From the NCBI GenBank assembly GCA_965240325.2, contig OZ251224.1:1612001-1676000 (forward strand): 64,000 nt of DNA, given 5' to 3'. The notes under the pieces were generated by a model. It did not search any database, was not told the origin of the DNA, and worked only from the letters and a program-made list of their open reading frames with translations. The translations under genes were made by a program, and so were the position numbers. Below are positions 20,367 to 31,289 of the stretch, piece by piece. The stretch comes from Rebecca billardiae RCC1528. Taxonomy: Eukaryota; Haptophyta. Positions within the stretch are counted from its first letter, which is position 1. Every line of letters starts with the position of its first letter.

Positions 20367-21290
20367 ATGTCGGCCGCCCGATTTGCAGTGGCCCGCACGG
20401 GCTCCTCGCGGCTCACCTATCGAGCACGTGCCGCTCTGTGGGGAGTGCGTGCGCTCTCCAGCGAGGCCAAGCCGCCCGTGCTGCGCGTCGAAGTGGCCGA
20501 TGGCGTCAAGACGCTCGTCTTCAACGATCCGCGACGGCTGAATGCGTGGACCGGCCCGTTGCTCATGGGGCTGCGCGACGAGCTGCGCTCGTCGGCCTCG
20601 GATGGCGACGTGGACGCCGTCATCGTGACCGGAGCTGATCCTTACTACTGCGCGGGCGTCGACCTCGGAGCGATGGTCAGCCAGTTCATGCTGCCCGCGG
20701 CACTCCATGCTCGGCTGGTGGAGCAGAATACTGCGCTCTTCGACATGTTCCTCACATTCCCCAAGCCACTCTTCTTCGCCGTGAATGGCCCGGCCATCGG
20801 TGCTTCGGTCACGTCTGCGACGCTGGGCGAAGGCATCATCGCATCGGAGAAGGCCACCTTCTCCACTCCCTTCGCTGCGCTCGGCCTCACGCCGGAGGGT
20901 TGCTCGTCTGTGCACTTTGCTCGGCTCATGGGCGAGCAGACGGCAGCGCGTATGCTGGGGGAAGAGGGCTGGAAGCCAACAGCAGCAGAGGCGCTCGACG
21001 CGGGCCTCGTCCAGCGTGTCGTGCCTCACGACGACCTGCGCGCAGCCGCTCAGGCTGCGGCGGAGGAGTGGGTCGCAGCAGGCAAGCCGAAGGCCCTGGC
21101 CTCCAAGGGGCTGCTGGACGAGTACCGACGGGTCAATGAGGCCGAGTCGAAGGCGCTCGCCGACGCTTTCCTGTCGCCGAGCTTCTTCGACGCGCAGGCG
21201 CGGATGGCCAGAAAGAAGGGAAAGACTGCACGCGCGGCGCTCTTCACTGCGGTCAAACTGGCGCGGCCGATCTGGAGCATCGGGCTCTAA
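20367..21290 (+). CDS. Delta3-Delta2-enoyl-CoA isomerase (ECI2-like crotonase)
   Basis: Single exon, 307 aa from ATG 20367 (the longer frame begins at GTG). An Arg/Ala/Ser-rich presequence (MSAARFAVARTGSSRLTYRA) suggests mitochondria. Crotonase motifs: VKTLVFNDPRRLNAWTGPLL; oxyanion-hole segments VTGADPYYCAGVDL and FAVNGPAIGASVTSA; and LGLTPEGCSSVHFARLMG, whose PEG glutamate is the catalytic residue typical of ECI2/PECI rather than hydratases. The enzyme shifts cis-3 or trans-3 enoyl-CoA double bonds so that unsaturated fatty acids can enter beta-oxidation. No PTS1 tail (ends SIGL). Confidence 0.88.
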   Translation: MSAARFAVARTGSSRLTYRARAALWGVRALSSEAKPPVLRVEVADGVKTLVFNDPRRLNAWTGPLLMGLRDELRSSASDGDVDAVIVTGADPYYCAGVDLGAMVSQFMLPAALHARLVEQNTALFDMFLTFPKPLFFAVNGPAIGASVTSATLGEGIIASEKATFSTPFAALGLTPEGCSSVHFARLMGEQTAARMLGEEGWKPTAAEALDAGLVQRVVPHDDLRAAAQAAAEEWVAAGKPKALASKGLLDEYRRVNEAESKALADAFLSPSFFDAQARMARKKGKTARAALFTAVKLARPIWSIGL

Positions 21291-21500
21291 CTACCTGTCA
21301 ATTGCCTGTACGGCTTGAAGGCTGCGGCTACTGGTTTACTAAGAATAAGAGACGCACACAGCTCAGGCAGGCGAGATTGTAGCCTTGATCATTTACAGAA
21401 ATCGGCTGTAGTGTCGTCAGAAAGAAGAACACGCATTACAATAATATGTATAACTCTCTCTCTCTCTCGGTCTCTCTCAGACTCTCTGGCTCTCACTCTC

Positions 21501-21598
<98 letters not shown>

Positions 21599-22676
21599 TT
21601 GATCGAGTCGTCACTCATCAAGCCAGTAGCCACCAGTGACGTTGTCAATATTTAATATAATAAAATTTGCACGTACATTTAGTTCCGCGTGACGTAACTA
21701 CTGTAACTGTTTCAATGCGCTATGGTTATACATATATTATTCGGCAGTATTCATCAATTGAGTTTCAGTGGCTGGCTCGTCTCCGGGGCTCAGGCTTTAC
21801 TGGCTTAGCACCAGCACAGACTACCGTCATCAACGGTTACGGTGACGCCGGCCACTGCCACCGCGCCCACTGGCACTGCTGCCACTCTCTCCGTCCGATT
21901 CCGATGGCGGTAGCCACTGGCCATTAATCATTATCATATAGCTGAGAGTTAGAGTGCAGAGAGTGAGCAGAGACGATTCAGATATGCATGACTACTGCTA
22001 TGTAACTACTTAGTACTAGGCTCGCGGAGTCGCAGGCGCAGCCCGGCCCCGGGTGCTCCGTGCTGGCTTAGTTAGAACTCGGCTGGCGGAGTTATCGGTC
22101 ATCGGCCACGGCTCACACGCTGCTGCCCGTGCCTGCATACGTGCCACCGATTCCGCCGATGCTGACACGCTACGCGCAAGGGCGGTACCGCCCTTGCTAC
22201 GCGTGACAATCATTGATGATGGTTGAATCACAATCCGTCCGACGACACTCTTAGGACTCATTGACAATAATGAATGACATTCGGTTCGGCGCGGCCACGT
22301 CCGAGTTCTGTCAATTGACACAGGAAAAGCCATAGTTCGGCTGGGCCCCGGCGAGTGGGCGGCTTGAGGGCGAGAGCTGCATCAAGCCTTCGGGATACGG
22401 TCGGCAGTAGCGCGATCACCGGCCATGCGCACGCGCCAAATCTGACCAAATGTTGAGACAGGAAGCAGTGAGCGGGATGCCAGCTCGGGCAGCCCATGAG
22501 CCGCACGGAGCGCAATGGGAGTCACGTCCCGGGCGCAGGCCTCAGGAGATGGGGCGGAAACTTGCCACGATTGCAGCGGAGAGCGATGATTGGCTCGCCG
22601 GAGGCATCTTGCCAGGACGTAGGTGGGATTGCATGGGTGGGCCCCGCGCGTGTGGGAGCAACACAACCTGTGACGC
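21291..22676. other. Intergenic region with (CT)n tract
   Basis: The 3' flank of the isomerase gene, an imperfect (CT)n tract at 21453-21594, AT-rich sequence at 21640-21740, then ordinary GC-rich spacer with only short frames. The inverted pair GGGCGGTACCGCCC at ~22189 is a perfect 14-bp palindrome. Confidence 0.55.
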
Positions 22677-23012
22677 TCACGCATGCTTTCGTGGGAGCAT
22701 CGCAGCCACGATCGCGGCGAGGAGCCCGATGATGCACACCGCGAGAGCCGTGATACGCAAGCACGCCCTGCGCTGCGATGGCGTCGTGTGCCTCATACTT
22801 ATCCACGTGGCGACTGGGGCCGGAGCCTTGATCGGCACCTTGTTGATGGCGACCTTCTTCTCCTTCTTGCTCACCGCCTGGAAGCTCTCCTCGTCCCGGT
22901 CAGCACCGACCACAATGTCCCCACCCTCGCCCTCGTCTTCGTCGTCGTCGTCGTCATCGCCGATCAGGGCGAGCCTCTCCTGAATCTGTCGCCAATCGGC
23001 GTCGGCGCTCAT
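22677..23012 (-). CDS. Small acidic tail-anchored membrane protein
   Basis: 111 aa from ATG 23012. An N-terminal helix (MSADADWRQIQERLALIGDD) is followed by an Asp/Glu run and a Lys-rich patch (KKEKKVAINKVPIKAP). A single C-terminal membrane segment (ITALAVCIIGLLAAIVAAML) ends in PRKHA, a layout typical of tail-anchored proteins of the ER or mitochondria. No family is recognised. A 36-codon frame (23009-23119) ends in a TGA that overlaps this ATG as ATGA. Divergent from Derlin, which also fits an ER role, but that is only guilt by position. Confidence 0.6.
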   Translation of the reverse strand: MSADADWRQIQERLALIGDDDDDDEDEGEGGDIVVGADRDEESFQAVSKKEKKVAINKVPIKAPAPVATWISMRHTTPSQRRACLRITALAVCIIGLLAAIVAAMLPRKHA

Positions 23013-23119
23013 GTTGGCCGCGCAGAGCTTGCTGCAGGGACGCTCGTGAGCGAGCTGTCAACAAGAGCGTTGCGGCCCGGGGCCTCCTGATTCCGGTACA
23101 CAGTCTTCGTATCCGCCAT
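23009..23119 (-). CDS. Short upstream ORF overlapping the tail-anchored gene start (ATGA)
   Basis: Starts MADTKTVYRNQEAPGRNALV and ends in ...SSARPT. Its TGA shares three bases with the ATG at 23012. It may be a regulatory upstream ORF, an exon of the same gene joined through an unseen intron, or chance. Its composition (Thr, Asn, Gln, Tyr) is less GC-forced than random frames here. Confidence 0.3.
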   Translation of the reverse strand: MADTKTVYRNQEAPGRNALVDSSLTSVPAASSARPT

Positions 23120-23276
23120 CCTTTCGCCGCCAGAGGTCCCGGAGTCCTGGAGAAGTACTGCGCCAACGCGGCGCGGCTGGAAGCGGCGCCACCCCCGGTG
23201 GCCATCGAGACGCGCGCAGCGGGCGCTCGGCAAGCAGACACCTGCCCAGAGGCCACACCCCTGCGTTGCGTCAGAA

Positions 23277-24147
23277 ATGATCGACGCGTGGTTCTACGAC
23301 ATCCCGCCCATCACGCGCACGTACGTCTCGCTGTGCTTTGCGACGACGTGTGCGTGTGCGCTCGAGCTGGTCTCGCCGCTCAGTCTGTACTTCAACGCGA
23401 GGGCCATCTGCGTGAAGCTGCAGCTCTGGCGTCTCGTGACCAACTTCCTCTTCTTCGGCTCGTTCGAGCTCGACTTCCTCTTCCACATGTTCTTCCTCGT
23501 GCGGTACGCCAGGCTGCTGGAGGAGGGCTCGTTCCGCATGCGGAGCGCGGACTTCCTGTACATGCTGCTCTTCGGCGCGAGCCTGATGCTTTGCATCGCA
23601 CCATTCATCAACATTCAGTTCCTCGGCTCGTCGCTCACCTTCATGATGGTGTACGTGTGGGCACGGCGAAACGACAGCGTGCGCATGAGCTTCCTGGGGC
23701 TCTTCCAGTTCACCGCGCCGTATCTGCCGTGGGTCCTGCTCGCATTCAGCGTGCTCCTCGGGAACAGCCCGGTCGTGGACGTCATCGGGATCGGCGTCGG
23801 CCACGTGTACTACTTTCTCGAGGACATCTACCCGCTCATGCCCGCCAGCGGCCGCCAGTGCGCGCGCGTTGCGCACGCTCGTGCGTGCCGTGCGTACAGA
23901 CGTGTCTGCCTGCCGCGCCCATCTCTCATTTCACATCACACCACGGCGCGGCCCCGCGCGGCGCAGGCGCGTCCTCAAGACACCGCGCGTACTCGAGCTC
24001 CTGTGTAATGCTGCCTTCGGCAACGGCCGAGGCTTCGAGTACCGCTTCGCGCCCGAGGACGGCGAGCTCAGGCAAGCGCTCGGTGGGGCTGATGAGCAAG
24101 ACGCGCTCAATCTGGGGCAGGAGGAGGAGGACGAGGATGGGCGGTGA
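23277..24147 (+). CDS. Derlin family ERAD membrane protein
   Basis: Two exons, 23277-23857 and 23967-24147; intron 23858-23966 (GTGCGC...GCGCAG, phase 2). 253 aa. The rhomboid-like pseudoprotease fold is evident: WFYDIPPITRTYVSLCFATT, LQLWRLVTNFLFFGSFELDF (WR motif), MFFLVRYARLLEEGSF, LTFMMVYVWARRND, and FLEDIYPLMPASGRQRVLKTP across the splice. The C-terminal tail is acidic (GQEEEDEDGR). Derlins retrotranslocate misfolded ER proteins with p97/CDC48; a symbiont-specific Derlin in the periplastid membrane is a known alternative in secondary-plastid algae, but no special leader is present, so the ER form is more likely. Confidence 0.93.
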
Positions 24148-24686
24148 CACGCCATCAGGCATGGGTGGACTGCAGGTGTGCATGGGAGCGCTCCGGGGAG
24201 ACCGGAAAGGGCGGGTCACGGCCGGCGCTCGTGGGCGCAAGCGCGCGCCCCAGGCTGCTGGCACAGGGCTCGCGGATCAACTTGGATTGATCTAGAGATG
24301 ATGCGGCTTGGACCTTGGTCCGCTTGGTCGGTTGCTCTTGTGACGATCACCATCGAGACTGATCGGCTGGACACTGGACTTCCGACTCCGTTTACTCCGT
24401 ACTCTTCCCTGGGAATCCACCATCAGGCATCACAGTGAACGATCCGACATCTCCGGACTCGCAGCGCGGCCGCGGGCGACCCGTTCACGGTCTGCTGCGC
24501 GAGACGGTTTTATTTTATTGCGCCGGCTCACAGCAGATTACGTACAGCTGTCAAAGTGAAAGTGCCGGGCGCGCGCCCGCGCGCACCTCTGGGCACCGCT
24601 GGCAGCAGCGCTGTAGGCGGTGTTGTCTGACAAATACGAATAATGACGATATAAATGTACTACGGTTTTCATCGCTCTATCAGTGC
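24148..24686. other. Intergenic region, nothing seen
   Basis: The 3' flank of Derlin; only short frames without recognisable protein features. Confidence 0.5.
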
Positions 24687-24862
24687 TATATGTGGGGTTA
24701 TTGGTACAATAACTGATTGTCTAAGAGGACGACAAGAACGCCGGGCGCCAGCGCCGCTCATCAGCCACATCGCCCTCTACCAGACCATCGCCTCAAAGGG
24801 CTGCTCCCGGACAAACACGGTCTGTCCGGGTTACATGTATATATATATATAGAGAGAGAGAG

Positions 24863-24928
<66 letters not shown>

Positions 24929-25435
24929 TCTAGCCGTCCTCGTGAACGCCGGCGCCAAACGCTGCGGCCGGCAAAAGGTGGGCACGCCCGTGGCATGTCG
25001 ATGCCGAGGCGGCTGCGTGTGTGACTCCTGCTCAGTGGGATTTACGTGTCCTCATGCCTTGGCGAGCGGCAGCAGATGCGGTGGGCATGCCGCCCGCCGT
25101 CGACGAGATTGCCGAAAGATGTTGGTCGGTGCACGCGACGCGCCACCCGCGTGCGAGCCACAGCCGCCGGCGACGCGGGGAGCGCGTGGTCGATGGCCAT
25201 CGAGCCTTCGCTCGCGCTGTGGCTGGAACAAGCTGAGATGCCGTCACCGCCCCGAAACGAAGATCTTCTTGTCCGGGACGGAACAACCCGGACGGGCTGT
25301 TTGTCCGGCAGCAGCTCGTTGAGGTAATGGTCCGGTAGAAGGCGATGGCCGATGGAGCTGATGAGCAGCGCTGGCGCGCGGCGTCCTTGTCGTCCTCTTA
25401 GACAATCAGTTATTGTACCAATAACCCCACATATA
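24687..25435. mobile_element. Foldback/MITE-like element with ~150-bp terminal inverted repeats
   Basis: The left arm from 24687 (TATATGTGGGGTTATTGGTA) and the right arm ending 25435 are inverted copies. The outer 50 bp are identical; beyond that they drift to ~80% identity until about 24835 and 25283 (GGACAAACAC against GGACAAACAG, TCCGGGTT in both). The interior is GC-rich and holds a TA/AG/GATA microsatellite at 24838-24929. No transposase frame is evident, so it is non-autonomous or decayed. TA or TATA is the likely target. Confidence 0.8.
24838..24929. repeat. (TA)n(AG)n(ATAG)n microsatellite
   Basis: (TA) to 24850, (GA) to ~24865, then ATAG units to 24929, inside the foldback element next to its left arm. 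Confidence 0.95.
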
Positions 25436-26262
25436 CAGGTATATAGGTAGGTAGATACTATATGTAACTACAGACAGATAGATCGATTATACGATAGAGT
25501 CTTGTAGTTAGTCTTAGTAGCGAGTCGCGGTACAGTAATCAGAATATCGATCCGAGGTCGAAAATGCGCTCGCTTTATTCCGCCGCGGTGATTCGGCTAA
25601 GGGCCGGTAAGTACACTGTAAGGCCGGGTCAGAGCTCCGACCGTTACACTCCCGAGTGACAGCACAATCTCCCGAAATCTCCAAAATATGAAATATCTCC
25701 TCGGTTTATAACTGTTTGAGTCCGTTTACGCCTTCGTTTAGACACTGAGTAATTCCAGGGTGTAGAATCCGCCTGTGCCACTTTCAGACTGCCAAATGTG
25801 AGACTCTAGCCGGTGCGATTCTGGTGCAAATAGCGAGATCACCTTGGAGATCGTGCATCTCCCCTATTAATAATGTTCATGTTGCCGAGATTGCGTCGAG
25901 ATTGAGCTCGTATATCTCCAGCGTGTGACATTTAGCTAAAAATTAGTTTCGCAAAACTGCTTGTCAACGGTGTGACCCCAGGTCATTTCCTAATATGGCG
26001 AATATTGACATCCCGAAGTTTATATCATGATGAGATTGCTTATTCATCTCGATCATCAAGACGACAGAATGAGAAATTTCGGGACTTTTGGGCCACACAC
26101 CCCGGTCCCACTGAGTTGGGGCTGTGCTGACCCCTCTAGCCGGTACTACTAAGCTCTCTCGACTCTCCTCTCTGGTCTCTCTCCTGCCGACTCAGACTCT
26201 CCTCTACTGCTCTCCTCTCTCTCTCTCCGTCTCACTCTCTCTCTCTCTACTCTCTCTCTCAC

Positions 26263-26308
<46 letters not shown>

Positions 26309-26656
26309 CAGTTATATATATATATATACACGCGACTGATTTGCAACGTCGTGACCCCGGGGCGCTGGCAACGGTGAGCAGTCTGGTGATAGAACTGACT
26401 GACTGTCAGCCAAAGTCTCAGATGCAGACCCGCAGCCTAATGCGGCGAGTGTGGCAGCAGGGCCGACTCGGGCGCGCAGCAGCGCAGGCGTCACGCTCCG
26501 ATGCGATCCGATGGACGCAGCAGCAGAAGCCAGCAGATGATGATGACGATGAAGCAGGAACGAATCATTACGATGCAGTTGGAAGAAGGCGGCTCGCTGC
26601 AGCGATCTGTGATGACACGCCGGGGCGCAGCGCTGCACCGAAGGGCGCGGGCCGGA
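25436..26656. other. AT-richer non-coding stretch with (CT)n tract
   Basis: 25440-26110 is clearly less GC-rich than the rest of the window and has no substantial frame. 26150-26330 is a degenerate (CT)n tract ending in TATATATATA. 26340-26656 is the 3' flank of the SSD protein gene. Confidence 0.6.
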
Positions 26657-29600
26657 TCAGATGCCCAAGCTCTTCGTGATCACAGCGAGCTCCTCCTTGG
26701 GTGTTAATCGCCGATGGAGGGAGAACGGGCCGCGCCGCACAACCTGTCGGCTGCTGCTGTGCGTGCTGCGCGCGCTCGGCGGGCGGATCGGCGACGGCCG
26801 AGGCCGGTCGCCGGCGAAGGGCGGCGGCGGGTCCTCTTCGTCTCCCGGCCCCGCCTCGAGCGCGGTCCCGACGGGCGCGGGCTTGCGCATGACCGGGCCG
26901 AAGGAGGCGAGCGCGACGGGCATGATCACGAGGCCGCAGATGAGCCCGAACGCGATGGTGCCCCAGACGAAGATGAAGAAGATGCGGAAGAGCGCCGAGC
27001 GCGATGCGGCGATGCACACCGTGCCTGTGGTGACGCGCGCGGGGCGCGCGGCAGTCGCTCGGCTCGGTCAGCCGCTGTGCGCACAAGGCACACCGCCGCG
27101 CGTGTGCGCAGCCACAGCCGGGGCGCAGCCGCGCGACAGCGTGCGGCCGCAACCGGCGCGCACCGAGCAGCGTCGAGCCGCCCGCGTTGAGGATGGAGAC
27201 GCCGACTGTCCTGAGCGAGTGCCGAACTTTGGCGTCCCTGCATCGGTAGAGCGCGCGCGCAGCGGGCGCGGCGCGCACGGCCGATGAGCGCGGTGCGGTA
27301 AGCCGGGGTGCCCGCTGCCGCTGAGGCGCGCGCCGGCTCGGGCGCGCACCGAGTGTCGCAGTCCGAGTGCTGGTACGCGTGCCCCAGGTGGCACGAGTAG
27401 TCGATGGCGAGGCCTGCGCGCGTGCGGGGCGCGCGCGGGCACATCATGAGCGCATCGCGCCGCGCGCCGCGCGCCGCACGCCACGCTCGCGCGCACCGAG
27501 CGCGATCAGCAGCGAGAGCAGAGTGATCACGTTGAGCGGCACGCCGTTCAGAGCCATCACGCCAAACAGGATCACGTCGATCGAGGCGACGGCAAAGACG
27601 GAGAAGAAGGCGATGAGCGGGTGCAGGAAGAGCGACGTGCACACGCCGATGATCGGCGCGGCGGTGAGCAGGTTGCGCAGGCTGATCTTCACCATGTTCG
27701 CATCCATCCACGCGAACTCGTACTTGACCGCGTACACGTACCCGTCGACGCCGTGCCTCGAGAAGAAGGCCTGCATGATCACCCAGTCGTCGTACGCCTC
27801 CATGTACACCTGCGGCAGCAGCACCATGATCACCACGCGGTGCGCGGCCACGACGCACCCCGCCGTCGAGTTGCCCGCGCAGTCCTCCGGGTTCGCCAGG
27901 ATCACGTCCTCGACGAGGTCGCGCCCGCCCTCCGCCGAGACGGGCGGCTTGATGAGCCGCTGCTCGCGCGGGATGTAGGCCTCGTGCGGCGTGCTGTTGC
28001 TCACGTCGACCATCTCGTCCTCCTCGTCGTCGTGCGCGGGCTCTGCTGCCTCGTGACTCTTCTTGCTCCCGTCGGCCTTGCCCTTGTCCGAGCTCGGCTC
28101 CTTCTTCGGGCACACGTTGCAGGTGCGCGGGCAGTACCGCCGCACCGTGCGCCAGCCGGTCTGGCCCTCGGCGCAATGCGAGACCGCGACCGAGCACGGC
28201 CGGCCGCCGCTCAGCCGCTTGAAGGACGAGTCCTTGTCGGTGCAGCTTGAGTCGATCTCCTTGTCCTCCTCCTGGCGCGCGGCCTCCGCGTCCTCAGCCT
28301 TCTGGTTGCACACCTCGTGCGTCGAGCCGTCGGCGAGGAACTCGGCGATCGAGCAGTTCTCGACAGGCGGCAGCGCGCCGCGCAGCGGCGTGCTGTCGCC
28401 GCGCTCGGCGCGCACGCACGCGCACCACTCGCCAAAGCGGTCGATCCAGTCGACGTGCGCGCGCAGCACAAAGTCTCGCGAGAGGGTGTCGTCGATCACG
28501 CGCTGCACGCCGCGCACCTGCTCCACGTCGCTCACGTTCGTGTTGCGGAACACGAGCATCACCGGCGTGGGCACGAACCCGGACCAGTACCCGTCGAGGT
28601 CGTCGAGGAACTCGCCGATCGGAGAGCCGTCCGCGATCGTCTGCCGCTGCGGGAGGCCGACGTTCACGTGCGGCGCGAGCCAGATGGCGACGCCGACGAG
28701 CGCGCCGTACAGCAGCAGCACGACGACGCGCGTCCGCACGTCGAGGAGCACGTCGATCGCCGAGTACGCGCACTTCACGCTCGCCGAGAGCTCGGTCGAG
28801 ATCTGCTTCATCAGCGACGGCACGCGCGGCACGCCCCCCGGCTCGGCCGAGAGCGAGGAGCGCTTGGAGGCGGAGGCGCGCGAGGAGCGTGCCGAGCCCA
28901 GCCCGGCGTGCTTTGCGCCGTTGGGCGAGATGCCGCCCTTGAGCAGCTCGCCGTCGCTGAAGCTGTGGCTCAGCCGGCGCTGCACGCTGCCGTACTTGGG
29001 CGGCGGGTGCGCGCTCGCCGCGTGGCGCGAGAGCTCGTCGCGCCGCTTGACCACCTTGAAGCGGCGGCGCGCGTCGAGCAGCAGCAGCGCGGCGTAGAGC
29101 GTCATCTGGATGTGGTAGAGCACAAGCACGCAGATCGAGGCGGTGCCGCAGAAGTACGCGTAGATGGGCAGGTCGCACGTCCAGCCGGTGAAGAAGGTGG
29201 CGGCGGTCGTGAGCGTCGTCATCGTCACCGCGCCGCCGATCTCGTACAGCGCGCCACCGATCGTGCGCGCGCCTGGCCGGCGGTTCAGCCCGCGCGAGCG
29301 CTCCTCTTCGGCGATGCGGTCAAACGCGTCCGTCAGGATGATCATGTCGTCGACCGAGACGCCGAGGAGCGTGAAGCACACGAGCGGCGAGATGGGCGTG
29401 ACCGGGATGCCGACGAGCGACGCGATCCCGAGCCCGGAGGCGAGCGAGAGCCCGGAGCACGCGAGCGACATGCAGCCGAGCAGGTAGCGCGCGTGCGCCG
29501 CGTCGCAGCCCCAGCGCGAGAGCGAGAGCGAGACGTAGACGAGCACGACGCCAAACGCGATCCCAATCAGGTACGCGTCGTTCTTGACGAAGCGCGAGGC

Positions 29601-31289
29601 CTCCTCCTCGTTGAAGTGGCGCGACCAGAAGGAGACGTGCACCTCGTCGTCCGCCTCGGCGAACCGCTGCGCGTGCGCGCGCACCGACGCCTCCCACGAG
29701 GCCGCGTGGCCGTCCCAGAACCACGGCTTACTCACGTCGAGGAAGTAGCTGATGATCACCGCCTGCGCGCCCGCCACCGGCCCCGAGCCCAGCTCGTCGA
29801 GGTCGCGCCCGCCCAGGTCGATCGTGTGCTCGCGGAACGCGTCACTCAGCGTCCTGGGCACGTCCTGGTCCTCGTCGAGCATGTCCTCCGAGTACAGCCA
29901 CAGCTGCAGCGGCGAGACGACGATGCACTCGTCCTTCTCGCGGATCTGCACGTACCTGCGCTTGCACAGCTGCTGGAAGGTGACCGTCTCCGTGCCGTCC
30001 GGCCGGCGCGGCGGCGCCGGCACCGGCGCGGTCGAGTTCGGGTCGGCGGGGTACACCGGGTGGCCGAGCGTGGCGTGCCCCTTGGAGATGTCATCCGCCG
30101 CGTGCGCCGAGTACGGCGCGTGCAGGTGCGTGATGTCCGAGTGCAGCCGGAGCAGCTTTTTCATGTACTTTCTGCTGAGCACGTCCTCGTCGCCCGACTT
30201 TGAGCGCAGCACGATGATCAGCGGGCTCGGCGTCTCGCCGAACGCCGCCTCCGTGTCGCGCCGCTCGCGCGCGAGCTCGTTGCGCTGCGCGATGTACAGG
30301 TTGTGCGAGTCCGACTCGAACGACGCCCAGCGCACGCCGCACGCAAGCGTCACGTGCAGCAGCACGGTGAAGAGCACGACGAGCCTCGGGAAGCGCGCCA
30401 CGTACGTGCCCCAGTGCCCCAGCCCGCGCGCGACCATGCGCTCGAAGCCGCGCTTGGCCTCCGCGCCCTCCGCCACGTGCTCCACCCACGGCTCGTCCTC
30501 CTCGGGGTTGTCCGCGCCGTTCGCGCCTTTGATGCGGCTGCGACGGTGCCGTATGGACGGCGGCGTCGCCGTGAGCGCGGCTTGCCTGCCCTGATCCGTC
30601 GGCGCCTCGTCGCTCTTACACCGCGCGGTCATCAGCCGCTGCGAGTCGGACGAGCCGGTCGAGAGAGGCGGCGGCTGCTGGCCTTCGCTCAGCCGCAGCA
30701 TGTTGAAGCGTGCAGTGCCTCGCCCGCCGGCCGCGGCCACGCCGACGGCCACCTCGTGCGACCACCTCTCCGGCCTCGGGGCCACTCGAGTGACGCGCTT
30801 GTCCGCCGCGAGAGATTCAGCCGCTTCCGCGCCCGGCAGCTGGACGGGCGGCGGCATGGGCGGCAGCGCGGTCGGCAGCACGGTGGGCGGCTGCGGGCGG
30901 GTGGGCTGTACGTCGCCTGAACCACGCTGCATGTTGCAGTGTGCAATGTCGCTGGCACCTCGCTGCAGGTGGGAGGGTGGCATGTCGCTTGCTCCTCGCT
31001 GCTGCAGCGCCGCATCGGACTTGGACTTCCGAGGGCCCTCGTCGCGGCGGAAGAGCGAGCGGAAACCGCCCTTTCGCCCCTTTGGCGAGCTCTCTGGAGA
31101 CTGATGCGCCGTCGCAAAGCCAGGCGCCGTCAGCCCCCCCCCATCCTCAGACGGCGTGACGCGCACCCGCCGATTCTGAAGCTCGCTCATGAGCTCCTCG
31201 TCCGTCGCCTCGTGCAGCGGGACCGAGCGGCTGACCTCGGAGGGCGGCTTCGTGCCATTGGAGCTCGAATCCCGCGAGTCGCGCGACAT
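26657..31289 (-). CDS. Patched/Dispatched-type sterol-sensing-domain (RND) protein with ShKT-like insert
   Basis: Exons 27497-31289, 27413 to about 27275, about 27237-27164 and 27024-26657. Introns 1 and 3 are clear GT-AG (both phase 1); intron 2 is 37-41 bp with an unresolved donor (a GC donor at 27274 keeps frame, the GT at 27278 does not). About 1457 aa. The disordered N-terminus holds repeated ASDMPPSHLQR/ASDIAHCNMQR units; then TM1 (FPRLVVLFTVLLHVTLACGV) and a first luminal loop. The SSD bundle has IASLVGIPVTPISPLVCFTL and the RND signature LLGVSVDDMIILTDAFDRI. The second loop carries a six-Cys ShKT-like module at ~1010-1060 (SSCTDKD...GRPCSVAVSHC...RRYCPRTCNVC). The C-terminal half-bundle includes GLAIDYSCHLGHAY and GVSILNAGGSTLLGTVCIA. 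Family members move sterols or lipidated ligands using ion gradients; the cargo is unknown. Confidence 0.87.

Noticed and set aside
28317-30203. Long frame antisense to the SSD protein (628 codons); similar long antisense frames at 35035-36918, 45922-47814 and 57743-59929
   Set aside because: In very GC-rich coding DNA the opposite strand stays open; these are Arg/Ala/His-rich and lack domain features, while the sense frames carry clear motifs.
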